Positions 23,591 to 30,338 of a stretch of 31,149 bases of DNA are shown piece by piece. The stretch is from NCBI GenBank assembly GCA_050012535.1, contig JBEKGZ010000021.1, positions 1 to 31,149 of the forward strand. The letters run 5' to 3'. Position 1 is the first letter of the stretch. Each line of letters opens with the position of its first letter. A model generated the notes under the pieces. The model ran no database searches, was not told the DNA's origin, and worked only from the letters and a program-made list of their open reading frames with translations. The DNA comes from CAVPLU01 sp050012535. Lineage in GTDB: Archaea > Thermoproteota > Bathyarchaeia > 40CM-2-53-6. The position numbers were made by a program, and so were the translations under genes.

Positions 23591-23617
23591 TGTATTACTT
23601 CCAATACGTGTAATACA
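23591..23617. promoter_or_regulatory. Operator of the RHH-winged-helix regulator
   Basis: TGTATTAC and GTAATACA form perfect 8-bp inverted arms around an 11-bp spacer, ending 11 bases before the ATG at 23629. The position over the transcription start suggests autorepression. Confidence 0.65.
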
Positions 23618-23628
23618 GGCGTGTAGGA

Positions 23629-23964
23629 ATGCAGAGCCTCAACGAGAGAGAGGCCGTAGTGGCTGTTCGCTTCTCAGCAAATGAGATTGAGGCATTGGAT
23701 GCAGCGGTGACGAAACTGGGCGCAAGATCCCGCAGCGCACTCATCAGGAATGCAACTGAAAAGTACATTCAAGACATGGGCGGCCTCAAAGTGATCGAAA
23801 TACGCAGTAACCTCACAGTCAAAGAGGCCACAAGAGAAATCCTCACCTACCTACGGAAGCATAAACAGGCCGAAACGTTCGACATCGCAAACGACCTCAG
23901 GCTTGACTTGAATCTTACCGTCAGGGCACTAAGACAACTCTGGGAAGAAGGCAAAGTCGCATGA
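23629..23964 (+). CDS. Ribbon-helix-helix protein fused to a winged-helix-like domain
   Basis: Residues 8-50 (EAVVAVRFSANEIEALDAAV, then TKLGARSRSALIRNATEKYI) are a textbook RHH. Residues about 65-111 (TVKEATREILTYLRKHKQAE, then FDIANDLRLDLNLTVRALRQ and LWEEGKV) look like a winged helix-turn-helix, so two DNA-binding folds share one chain. The gene overlaps the next by ATGA and has a clear inverted-repeat operator upstream. The combination may let one protein hold two kinds of site. Confidence 0.75.
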   Translation: MQSLNEREAVVAVRFSANEIEALDAAVTKLGARSRSALIRNATEKYIQDMGGLKVIEIRSNLTVKEATREILTYLRKHKQAETFDIANDLRLDLNLTVRALRQLWEEGKVA

Positions 23965-24149
23965 TCGGCAAGGAAGTCGGAGACAAGCTCGTTGCAGAAC
24001 AGATCATCTGCGAATGCCGCAGACTCAAAGGCCCCGTATTGATACACAAAGGCAGCCACAGAGCCCAACGATACGTCCTCTACGGATTACCAGCAGACGC
24101 CATCGTAACAAAAACATGGAGACTGCTCGAGTCAGCTACCAACGATTGA
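23961..24149 (+). CDS. Small coupled protein, winged-helix-like (62 aa)
   Basis: The ATG overlaps the preceding stop (ATGA). Residues LVAEQIICECRRLKGPVLIH, then KGSHRAQRYVLYGLPADAIV, look like the second half of a winged domain (helix, strand, wing RAQRYVLY). It may complete the partial winged helix at the end of the preceding protein, so the pair could be an ancestral single gene or a two-subunit regulator. Confidence 0.6.
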   Translation: MIGKEVGDKLVAEQIICECRRLKGPVLIHKGSHRAQRYVLYGLPADAIVTKTWRLLESATND

Positions 24150-24158
24150 AATCGTTGG
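24139..24158 (+). terminator. Hairpin across the stop codon of the 62-aa gene
   Basis: CCAACGATT-GA-AATCGTTGG, perfect 9-bp arms with the TGA stop in the loop region. Only a weak pyrimidine run follows (CTTGCAACTTT), so terminator function is tentative. Confidence 0.45.
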
Positions 24159-24326
24159 CTTGCAACTTTGAGGTGCCGGATGTTGCCAACATGCCTCTTC
24201 ATCTTGCCTGACAGGCACGCTGACAGGTGCCCCAGTCGGAAGAATCTGACCCATCGCCACTGGGTAGGTAGCTTGGATCGCCTTCCGACAGATGTTCACA
24301 CTTGATAGAGAGAGTCTATAGCAAAG

Positions 24327-24470
24327 CTAGCTCTTGGAAACTGAAGTGGGTGGAACAGCCTCAAGCTCGAGGGGCTTTCTGCGCCTCCTAGTAGGTGTAG
24401 GTGGTACCACAGTGTTGTCTGTAGGTTCACCTGCTGCTACCGAGTTTTTTTACCGAGTTTACGAAGTTCC
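24327..24470 (-). pseudogene. Decayed second copy of the proline-rich basic tail gene
   Basis: Reads GEPTDNTVVPPTPTRRRRKP, then LELEAVPPTSVSKS and a stop, against GETANNTAVPP...PTPNRRRRKPLELVGVLPASLSKS at 20728-20895. An 18-base deletion keeps the frame, but a run of seven A residues shifts it upstream and no start remains. It lies 3.6 kb from the intact copy in the same orientation. Confidence 0.65.
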
Positions 24471-24938
24471 GAGGATTGTCCTCCGAAGAAGTGGTTAGAA
24501 TACTGGTACGGCAGTTGGCCAAGTCCAATTCATCCTCGCATCCGTTTGTTCCTGTCAATGTTCCGTTGAGTGACATGAATCCAGCACAATCCAAATCGCT
24601 GACATTCTGATCGGCGCATTCAAGGAACTCCGGAAGGGCAGTCAGCAGCTTCATCCGTTTGCCGGACTGAACTTTGACAAACGCAAAATACGTCGGTTTG
24701 GGTCAGTTGCAAGGGTTTCCTATTTCTTGAGAGGACAAGTTGTAGATCAGGTGCAGCCAACCGTTAGTTAGGCCCGGACGTTGCTTCCTCTGGAGGCCCC
24801 GTTCCCCGGTGGGTTGGCTGTCTTTGGTACCTTCATCTCTGCAGCAAGAGGTGTTTTTCCTGCTTGTAGGAGAATATCTGGATGTTAGTTCCAGATGAGC
24901 CTAGAAGATAACCCGAAAAACCTTCACAAGGGGAATGG
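24471..24938. other. Region without a supported gene
   Basis: Short frames on both strands have no recognisable motif and there is no promoter-ribosome-site combination. It separates the replicon-like block from the pckG fragment and may contain the right junction. Confidence 0.4.
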
Positions 24939-25115
24939 TTGGGTGCCGCTGAGATCTCGGATGCCGACATGAAGGCGCTGCTTGAGGTCGACAGGTCAGC
25001 TTGGCTTGAGGATGTCGTTGATCAGAAGAAGTTCTTCGAGCAGTTCGGAGATCGCCTTCCTCGCGGGATTCTTGCCGAGATGGAGGCTCTCGAGTACCGT
25101 TTGAAGCGCTTCTAG
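24939..25115 (+). pseudogene. pckG: 3'-end fragment of GTP-type phosphoenolpyruvate carboxykinase
   Basis: The last 55 codons read ISDADMKALLEVDRSAWLED, then KKFFEQFGDRLPRGILAEME and ALEYRLKRF. They match the C-terminus of GTP-dependent PEPCK (DLxxLLxVDxxxWxxE...FxxFGxRLPxxLxxELxxLxxRL), including the natural stop. The 500 or so upstream codons with the catalytic sites are absent. It is either a displaced 3' end created by integration of the neighbouring block or a duplication remnant. Confidence 0.7.
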
Positions 25116-25328
25116 ACGTGACGACGTCGACCATCACTGGCGGTGTCTCTTTTACGGAAGGATTCGTCATTAGCCTGCCCCTACCCCCTTCTTTGCTCTA
25201 GATCAACCGCCGCTTGCCCCTTCACATGTGGACTTCCACGTCCCCCTCAGGCCATCCACGTGGCCACCCAAAGATCAGTCCTTATGTAATATCTCCAGCA
25301 CTAGCCTACTCGTACACACAAATCGCCA

Positions 25329-25541
25329 ATGATGCCTAACGACGGTTCAGATCTTGATTGCAGGAGACCCGACGACGAGATTGCCAAGATGATTAGACTG
25401 GAGATGGACGAAGACCTCACCGACAAAATCACTACCACGATTGTCGCGCTTGCTTCAGGGCGTCCAGTAGTCAATTGCGCGCGCCAAGCTAGACGAAGAC
25501 AGTGCCTTATCATCACTGGCTTGGTGCTGATCGTTGCTTGA
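25329..25541 (+). CDS. Hypothetical small acidic protein
   Basis: ATG 25329 opens 70 codons with an acidic helical start (DDEIAKMIRLEMDEDLTDKI) and a hydrophobic end (CLIITGLVLIVA). TTATGTAAT at 25282-25290 could be its TATA box, giving a leader of under 20 bases. Its end is antisense to the tail of the leftward membrane gene, within the 51-bp repeat. No family recognised. Confidence 0.35.
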   Translation: MMPNDGSDLDCRRPDDEIAKMIRLEMDEDLTDKITTTIVALASGRPVVNCARQARRRQCLIITGLVLIVA

Positions 25542-25557
25542 GCTTCTTCTCGATTCC
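25507..25557 (-). repeat. Exact 51-bp direct repeat, copy 1 (3' end of membrane gene)
   Basis: Identical at every base to 27036-27086, same orientation. It encodes the C-terminal GIEKKLKQRSAPSQ and the stop of the gene at 25513-26052. Confidence 0.95.
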
Positions 25558-26052
25558 GAACACAAGCACAGGCCAGTACCAGTTCGGAATCCAGATCTGG
25601 AATCCTGTTCGCCATGGGTCGAGAATCCACACGCCTTCGAGAATCCAGTTCGTCCATCGGTCGCTCGTGAGACGCCATTCGGGTGAGAACCAGAAGAACG
25701 CGAAGTCTTCAACAAGCCATGAGAACGGAAAATTGCCTGCGAAAGTGAACAGGAAGTAGCGTTTGCCTTTCGTGAACATTGAACGAGCCTTGAGGAGTCC
25801 AAAGCCGGTGATGCAGGCGAAGAGGAAGGCCATCGCGAGCGAGTAGGTAGAGAAGAGGCCGATGATCCACCGGACCTGAGTCGCCTCATACCGTGGCGTC
25901 TCTACAGCAAATCCCTCGACCCAAGCGTAGACCGTCGAGGCCACAAGCGTTGTCAATATGAGGGCAAGCTGATCGAGATCCGACTCGAGGATCCTAGCGG
26001 CTGACTCGCGTGCCGAGCTTGCGACGCGAAGCAATGCCGACAGGCTTCTCAT
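25513..26052 (-). CDS. Integral membrane protein of unknown function
   Basis: Starts at ATG 26052 with GGAGG directly adjoining, so a slightly later start is possible. The 179-residue product has membrane segments at about 30-48 (ALILTTLVASTVYAWV), 63-88 (WIIGLFSTYSLAMAFLFACI), 98-125 (YFLFTFAGNFPFSWLVEDFA) and a weaker WYWPVLVFGI near the end, with many tryptophans. The basic tail GIEKKLKQRSAPSQ is identical to that of the unrelated nucleotidyltransferase at 27041. Its N-terminal ILESDLDQLA has a decayed relative at 26930-27022. Confidence 0.65.
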   Translation of the reverse strand: MRSLSALLRVASSARESAARILESDLDQLALILTTLVASTVYAWVEGFAVETPRYEATQVRWIIGLFSTYSLAMAFLFACITGFGLLKARSMFTKGKRYFLFTFAGNFPFSWLVEDFAFFWFSPEWRLTSDRWTNWILEGVWILDPWRTGFQIWIPNWYWPVLVFGIEKKLKQRSAPSQ

Positions 26053-26167
26053 CCTCCTTCAACGGCGGCACGAGACCTAGAATCCGGTCGAAAACCTGTT
26101 CCTCTTCAGCCAGCAATAGAAGGACTCGGGTCGGATGATGCGCGTCATATGTTGGCGCCCACGACTG
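25994..26167 (-). pseudogene. C-terminal fragment of an unknown protein
   Basis: An open frame of 57 codons with no ATG or GTG reads HHPTRVLLLLAEEEQVFDRI, then LGLVPPLKEDEKPVG. The composition looks strongly coding, but it overlaps the membrane gene start by 59 bases. TTG 26116 is the only possible start. Family not recognised. Confidence 0.35.
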
Positions 26168-26361
26168 TTAGTATAGTCATGGGGAGGTCACGCATGTTAG
26201 TGAAGCCGCATCTCTGTCACTGCAAGAAAGGCGAGTAAGACCAGCTATCTAGGTGAAAGAGAGGGGGCTCATCTCGAAGTTGCCATCAGACCTGCAACGT
26301 CCGCATGAGAGCAGAGGGACAGAATCATTGCGGACTCGCGTGTGGATTCGTCTGGAGTCAG

Positions 26362-26478
26362 CTAGTAGGGCTTTGGAGATCTGGACTTGCCGTTTGTGGC
26401 AAGCATTATCATAAGTTCATGATCCTCAAGCGCGAGTTCTCTAAGCAACTCGGCGTTAGGACCCTTCGCTTTCTCCAT
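26362..26478 (-). CDS. 38-aa protein overlapping the Doc gene, candidate antitoxin
   Basis: ATG 26478 lies inside the last codons of the Doc gene (23-base overlap). The product MEKAKGPNAELLRELALEDH, then ELMIMLATNGKSRSP, is a short acidic helix with a basic tail. A small gene overlapping a toxin end is a common antitoxin arrangement, though Doc partners usually lie upstream. Confidence 0.4.
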   Translation of the reverse strand: MEKAKGPNAELLRELALEDHELMIMLATNGKSRSPKPY

Positions 26479-26866
26479 GTTCAATCCATTCCTGGATCTG
26501 TTCAACAGTCTTGGTTTCGAGCTGACTGATAAAAAGGTATGCGTCATCCAGACGGGTGACTCTGAGGCTTCTACCATTCCGTCTGAGAAAGATCTTGGCC
26601 ACCAGATATGCGGTTCGATGGTTTGCTCCGTCAAACGCGTGAAGGTTCACGAGCTCTTTCATGAGCCATGCGGCTTGATATGTAAAGCCCTTGCGTTCGA
26701 CTTCAATCATTTGATCGATGACGCTCCGAATGGCCTCAGGTCTAAGCAGTAGTCTGTGAGGATGTCTGTCTGACCCAACATCCAAGACAGTGATGTTTGC
26801 ATCGATTATGTCTTCCACGGAGGGGTACCAGACGCGTTCGGGCTCGACTGCTGATTCACTAGTCAC
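26456..26866 (-). CDS. doc: Doc/Fic family toxin-like protein
   Basis: GTG 26866 has GGTGA six bases upstream. The Fic core motif is HAFDGANHRTA (H76, F78, D79, G80, N82, R84), in the Doc style HxFxDGNxRTA with an extra residue in the GAN part, followed by YLVAKIFLRRNG. The N-terminal EDIIDANITVLDVG and the helix IRSVIDQMIEVERKG also match Doc. Doc enzymes phosphorylate EF-Tu/EF1A-type elongation factors and arrest translation; related Fic proteins AMPylate targets. The altered spacing in the motif might reduce activity. No typical Phd-like antitoxin precedes it. Confidence 0.75.
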   Translation of the reverse strand: MTSESAVEPERVWYPSVEDIIDANITVLDVGSDRHPHRLLLRPEAIRSVIDQMIEVERKGFTYQAAWLMKELVNLHAFDGANHRTAYLVAKIFLRRNGRSLRVTRLDDAYLFISQLETKTVEQIQEWIEHGESEGS

Positions 26867-26929
26867 CCGGGGTCACCCTGCCCATTTTGTCCCGTGGTCC
26901 TTTGGGTCTGGCTGTCTAGACAAGCCTTT

Positions 26930-27022
26930 CTACCTTATCCGCGCCACTTGCTCGAGATCTGACTCGAGAATCTTAGTAGTGGTGTTTGCCAGATTAAGTT
27001 CGGCGCTGCAAACCCGCAACAT
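26930..27022 (-). pseudogene. N-terminal remnant related to the membrane protein at 25513
   Basis: Thirty codons from ATG 27022 read LRVCSAELNLANTTTKILES then DLEQVARIR and stop. This aligns with LRVASSARESAARILESDLDQLALI at the beginning of the 25513-26052 product. The membrane helices are lost. It lies directly after the stop of the nucleotidyltransferase and copy 2 of the 51-bp repeat. Confidence 0.5.
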
Positions 27023-27035
27023 CCTCTTCTTGAAT

Positions 27036-27086
27036 TATCATCACTGGCTTGGTGCTGATCGTTGCTTGAGCTTCTTCTCGATTCCT
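27036..27086 (-). repeat. Exact 51-bp direct repeat, copy 2 (3' end of nucleotidyltransferase gene)
   Basis: Identical to 25507-25557. Encodes GIEKKLKQRSAPSQ and the stop of the gene at 27041. Confidence 0.95.
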
Positions 27087-27754
27087 GGAATTATCTTGTA
27101 GTCGCCTGTTATGCGGAGACGATTTTTCCGATACAAATCAACCAGGTTCTTCTCCACTAATGCCTCCATTCCCCAGTTCTTCAGTATGGAAGCCACGCGA
27201 TTGAATCGTAGCGAGCTCACGTTCTCTTGGACGAAGCTGTTCAGTCGCGTCGCATTGAATCTGCTTATCCCCTCGGGTTGCCGGAACGACAGACGAAGCG
27301 CCATCGTTGCATCTCGATCTGGTGCCCAGATTTCCAAGTCCCACCGCTCTATCGGCTCAACATATGGTTCGAGGACTGATGGAGGTTGTCCGTTTAGGAT
27401 GCGATCGAATAATTCGACTATGAATGGTTTCCCATTTATTCGAAGCTCAATAGCATATGTGGTCATCTTTCTTGGGCCAAACATCCTCGTTTGAACTGTG
27501 TTCGTCCTGACTTCGATGTTTTCGAGCACGCTAATTTCTCCAATCAACCTATCGACTTGACGCGGGCCCACTTGGCTAGAAACCAAGTCGAGATCTTTGC
27601 TACGTAGCGGGCTCTTCATGTAAATGGACAGAGCCTGAGATCCATAGAGTGCAAGATCACCCACTTTCTCCTTGTTCCGCAGGAATGGATAAGCAACGCG
27701 AAGAATCTCGATCCAATCTTTGGGGGGCGCTCGGATTTCCTTTGGTCTCTTCAC
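27041..27754 (-). CDS. AbiEii-like nucleotidyltransferase (putative toxin)
   Basis: The GTG at 27754 overlaps the upstream stop by one base (TAGTG), with GGAGTGA about 7 bases before it; a longer frame upstream lacks support. The 237-residue protein has the nucleotidyltransferase signature LALYGSQALSIYMKSPLRSK followed by DLDL (GS in residues 38-39, metal aspartates 54 and 56). Then come an ELRINGKPFIVELFD strand region with a third acidic residue and a helical C-terminal half. AbiEii toxins modify tRNA 3' ends or related targets. The paired winged-helix gene upstream supports an AbiE-type system. The tail GIEKKLKQRSAPSQ comes from the 51-bp repeat and may not be native. Confidence 0.7.
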   Translation of the reverse strand: MKRPKEIRAPPKDWIEILRVAYPFLRNKEKVGDLALYGSQALSIYMKSPLRSKDLDLVSSQVGPRQVDRLIGEISVLENIEVRTNTVQTRMFGPRKMTTYAIELRINGKPFIVELFDRILNGQPPSVLEPYVEPIERWDLEIWAPDRDATMALRLSFRQPEGISRFNATRLNSFVQENVSSLRFNRVASILKNWGMEALVEKNLVDLYRKNRLRITGDYKIIPGIEKKLKQRSAPSQ

Positions 27755-28527
27755 TACCCAGTCACTCCAAGTTGCTTTCCCGCGGCAAGAACCAAATCGC
27801 TTTCGTCGAGACCGTTCATAATGCCGACCCCATCGGTTCCAGTCCCTTTCTTGTCTTCGATGAGTTTCCAAGACCCAGACTGCGCATACTGTCGCGCTAT
27901 CTTCAGAAATCGAGCTCGAACGGCGAGGAACAACGATGCATCAAGCTCAGTCTCGTTTGAAGAAGCGGTTTCCAGCATGCGCTTGAATAGCAGCCGAAAG
28001 GCTCTTCCGACGTGCATCTCATCAGCGCGTTTCAAAAGATATGGAAGATCCAGCCTCCTTGTGGCAACCATCGCAACGACGAAATGGGTCGTGCCAGTTC
28101 TCCTCTTCGCGTCCCTGTGGACCTCAGCAACGAGGCAGTCCTCCAACGAAGCCATCAAGCTTCGATCGAATAATGTAGAACGCACGAGGCCCCTGAAGTC
28201 AGTTGGAATAACTCGAACATCTGTTTCGGGAACATCCCAGTTTAGGCCATGTTTCTGGAGGATGTCGAGACCAACCAAGATCTTTGGTCTTTTCGACTTG
28301 ACGAAGTAAATCTGCTGTGGGTACACTGACCGTACATCTCGCGTTCGCACTTCCAGCACGCCGCTTCTAACCAACAGATCTAGGTAAGTCCGTAACGTCC
28401 TGTGATGTGTCAAGACCCCAGCCCGCGCAACCTCTTTCCACACGCCGCGAAATGAAGCGCTCTTGCCGAGCCTTTCGACTGCTCTTGTAACCTCTTCCGC
28501 CTTTGCGGGATCAAGACCTCTTGGCAC
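27754..28527 (-). CDS. AbiEi-like winged-helix regulator/antitoxin
   Basis: GTG 28527 stands immediately beside a 38-bp palindrome. Residues 15-70 (VERLGKSASFRGVWKEVARA, GVLTHHRTLRTYLDLLVRSG, VLEVRTRDV) form a winged helix-turn-helix. The following QQIYFVKSK and DLPYLLKRADEMHVGRAF parts belong to a C-terminal domain of about 170 residues that I cannot name. One-base overlap with the nucleotidyltransferase gene and the operator position match AbiE systems, where the AbiEi protein represses its own promoter by binding inverted repeats. Confidence 0.65.
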   Translation of the reverse strand: MPRGLDPAKAEEVTRAVERLGKSASFRGVWKEVARAGVLTHHRTLRTYLDLLVRSGVLEVRTRDVRSVYPQQIYFVKSKRPKILVGLDILQKHGLNWDVPETDVRVIPTDFRGLVRSTLFDRSLMASLEDCLVAEVHRDAKRRTGTTHFVVAMVATRRLDLPYLLKRADEMHVGRAFRLLFKRMLETASSNETELDASLFLAVRARFLKIARQYAQSGSWKLIEDKKGTGTDGVGIMNGLDESDLVLAAGKQLGVTG

Positions 28528-28565
28528 GAGTAACGCCTATGTCATTAATGACACAGGGGTTACTC
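28528..28565. promoter_or_regulatory. 38-bp near-perfect palindromic operator
   Basis: The 19-bp arms begin GAGTAACGCCTATGTCATT and mirror with two mismatches; the centre TGTCATTAATGACA is perfect. It ends one base before the GTG start at 28527 and covers the probable TATA element (TTAATGA), so binding would block transcription. A plus-strand frame starts close to its other side. Confidence 0.8.
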
Positions 28566-28590
28566 ATTAATCCTCACCCAACTAGCTTAG

Positions 28591-28887
28591 GCCCATAGGC
28601 GTGGAGTAAGGCTCAGCGAAATACTCGTAGGGCTCTTCGGAGAACTAGTCGGTGGTATATTCATCCTTCTCACTCTCGGCGGTGCCATTATATGCCTAAC
28701 CGGAGGCTTGGTTCAGAGCCGCGACCGACGTTCAGCCGTTGTTCATCTATATGGCCCGCTGGTGTGGGTGGTGGCAATGTGGGCCACCATTTTGCCCACT
28801 GTTAATCCATTGAATGACCGCTATGCAACTACCCGACTATGGTATGTGCCAGCACCGACCCATACCCACCCACAGCATTCTGGATGA
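28591..28887 (+). pseudogene. Membrane-protein frame without a start codon
   Basis: Ninety-eight open codons read LVGLFGELVGGIFILLTLGG then AIICLTGGLVQ, and later HLYGPLVWVVAMWATILPTV, two good membrane helices. There is no ATG, GTG or TTG before the first helix; the earliest is TTG 28708. It may be a broken gene or use an unusual start. It diverges from the AbiEi-like gene across the palindrome. Confidence 0.35.
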
Positions 28888-29053
28888 TAGCGACAACTAC
28901 ATGAGGCGGACGATTGCGCCCTCAATCCGCCTCCTCTCCTTTTTTCTCTTCCAGATTCATTTCCCTGGTTCTTGCTATCGGAGACGGAGCTGTGTTCGGC
29001 TTCGATCTTCGCGAAAAGTTGGATTTGAGGAGACTCTGCAGCGCAGTTTTGAC

Positions 29054-29121
29054 CGCTAGGAAGCGCCACGATGAGCCAAGTGTAACCCTAAGACGGATTC
29101 TATTGACGGCGCTTCCTAGCG
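29054..29121. repeat. Long-spaced inverted repeat at the 3' end of the 57-aa gene
   Basis: CGCTAGGAAGCGCC (29054-29067) and GGCGCTTCCTAGCG (29108-29121) are perfect 14-bp arms around 40 bp. The right arm encodes the basic tail of the small membrane protein. A transcript would fold strongly, so a terminator or mobile-element end is possible. Confidence 0.7.
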
Positions 29122-29273
29122 ACCACGACCACTGTGCCGATGCAGCCAACCGTAGCGATGACTACAAGCCACGGCGCCAAGACTGCGAGCATGTTCGTGG
29201 GCATCACGACGCCGCCGACGGGGCCAGCCCGCTTCCACCCTCTATCTAGTTCTTCGCCTTCGCGTCGGCTCAT
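29100..29273 (-). CDS. Small membrane protein (57 aa) with basic tail
   Basis: ATG 29273 opens MSRREGEELDRGWKRAG, then a hydrophobic helix (MLAVLAPWLVVIATVGCIGT, continuing VVVVA) and the tail RKRRQ. This is a typical short single-pass membrane protein of Nitrososphaeria-like archaea. No ribosome site is seen, so it may be leaderless. Function unknown. Confidence 0.55.
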   Translation of the reverse strand: MSRREGEELDRGWKRAGPVGGVVMPTNMLAVLAPWLVVIATVGCIGTVVVVARKRRQ

Positions 29274-29382
29274 AGACCAGGGCCAGACATGATGGTTCGG
29301 TAAACAAGAGAATCTCCCTGTGGTAAGGGTACGAGGGCCATGTCGTGCGAGCTGTCACGCGAGGCAAGTGTGCATCTTTATT

Positions 29383-29398
29383 TGTAACTTAAGATACA
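29383..29398. promoter_or_regulatory. Palindromic operator/promoter of the VapBC-like pair
   Basis: TGTAACTTAAGATACA has seven of eight symmetrical base pairs around CTTAAG and lies 17-33 bases before the ATG, over the TATA position (centre about -25). Autorepression by the antitoxin is likely. Confidence 0.5.
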
Positions 29399-29415
29399 TC
29401 GCACTATAGATCACA

Positions 29416-29736
29416 ATGCGTGACCTAGAAAACGACATGTTGGGTCTTCTCCGGAAAGAAGCAATTACCCCGGATGAGGCTGCGAAGCGCCTCGGCGTCT
29501 CGTGGGCAACGGCCAACGGACACCTTCTCAAGCTTGTCGGGGAGGGCAAGGCAGTTCTGGTGAGGAAGGGCCGAGTCAATGTGTATCAGGCAAAGGGCCC
29601 CTCCACGCAGACGTTCCGAGTTCCGAATTGGATCAGGCCACTGCCTCTTGAAGTGCTCTCGGATGAGTTGGCGCATTATTTCTCAAGAAGCGTGACCGCA
29701 GCTGAGATGATCGAGAAGGAACGCAGGAAGGCTTGA
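29416..29736 (+). CDS. Winged-helix antitoxin-like protein (VapB role)
   Basis: ATG 29416. Residues 3-60 (LENDMLGLLRKEAITPDEAA, KRLGVSWATANGHLLKLVGE, GKAVLVRKGRVNVYQAKG) form a compact winged helix-turn-helix. The C-terminal 45 residues (PLPLEVLSDELAHYFSRSVT, AAEMIEKERRKA) are helical and likely wrap around the toxin. The toxin TTG overlaps its TGA stop. Winged-helix partners instead of AbrB/RHH types are known for some archaeal PIN toxins. Confidence 0.75.
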   Translation: MRDLENDMLGLLRKEAITPDEAAKRLGVSWATANGHLLKLVGEGKAVLVRKGRVNVYQAKGPSTQTFRVPNWIRPLPLEVLSDELAHYFSRSVTAAEMIEKERRKA

Positions 29737-30203
29737 AAGTCGGATTCGATTCGAACGTCTTGGTCGCGTCTGTCAAGAAAGTGGGAGAACCGTATCACAA
29801 ATCCGCCATCGAGCTTGCACGCAAAGTATCGCAGGGAGATGTGTCAAGCCTTGCGTCGGCACTAGTTCTGATCGAGGTCCCTGGTGCTTTGGCTTCAACG
29901 AAGATGCCGGTAGAGAAGATTTACCAAGTGTCGACTTCGCTTCAGTTGAATTTCAATCTCACGATCATGGGGTTCGAAGCCTATGTGGACTTAGCCAGAG
30001 AGCTTATGTTCGAATTTCGCGAACTAAAATCCAAGTGGCAAATCGGGTCTGCAGACTTCCACCACATAGCAACCTCGATTCAAGAGGGTTGCGACTTCTT
30101 CGTTACGACCGATGAGAAGCATTTTCTGAGGTCCGAATGCAGAAAGCATTTCGAGAAGCACATCAAGGTCGCCAACCCAGATGAGGCTCTAGAGGTATTG
30201 TGA
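29733..30203 (+). CDS. vapC: PIN-domain ribonuclease toxin (VapC-like)
   Basis: TTG 29733 overlaps the antitoxin stop, with AGGAAGG just upstream. The 156-residue product is a full PIN domain: VGFDSNVLVA (D6), LVLIEVPGAL (E48), IGSADFHHIATS (D108) and FFVTTDEKHF (D127), the four acidic residues that bind Mg2+ or Mn2+. VapC toxins cut tRNA or rRNA and halt translation until the antitoxin neutralises them. Spacing and overlap with the antitoxin make this a complete, probably functional pair. Confidence 0.85.
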   Translation: MKVGFDSNVLVASVKKVGEPYHKSAIELARKVSQGDVSSLASALVLIEVPGALASTKMPVEKIYQVSTSLQLNFNLTIMGFEAYVDLARELMFEFRELKSKWQIGSADFHHIATSIQEGCDFFVTTDEKHFLRSECRKHFEKHIKVANPDEALEVL

Positions 30204-30338
30204 AAGAAGCAGAGCGATTCGATTGAGTCCGCGATAGAGCAGGTTTGAACCCCACCGGACCCGCCACCTTCCATAAGCGGCTGCGCCTTCAATTCCATTC
30301 CGTCACTTAGGGCGGTTCTCAAAAGTCTTTAGTGAGGT

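Noticed and set aside
24901..25170. Leftward 89-codon frame over the pckG fragment
   Set aside because: Antisense to a recognisable PEPCK C-terminus; rich in R, S and P with no motif.
30215..30275. tRNA-like 3' end (GCAGGTTTGAACCCCAC then CGGACCCGCCA)
   Set aside because: The T-loop lacks the normal TTC and there is no matching 5' acceptor, D-arm or anticodon arm upstream, so it is not called as a tRNA or tRNA fragment.
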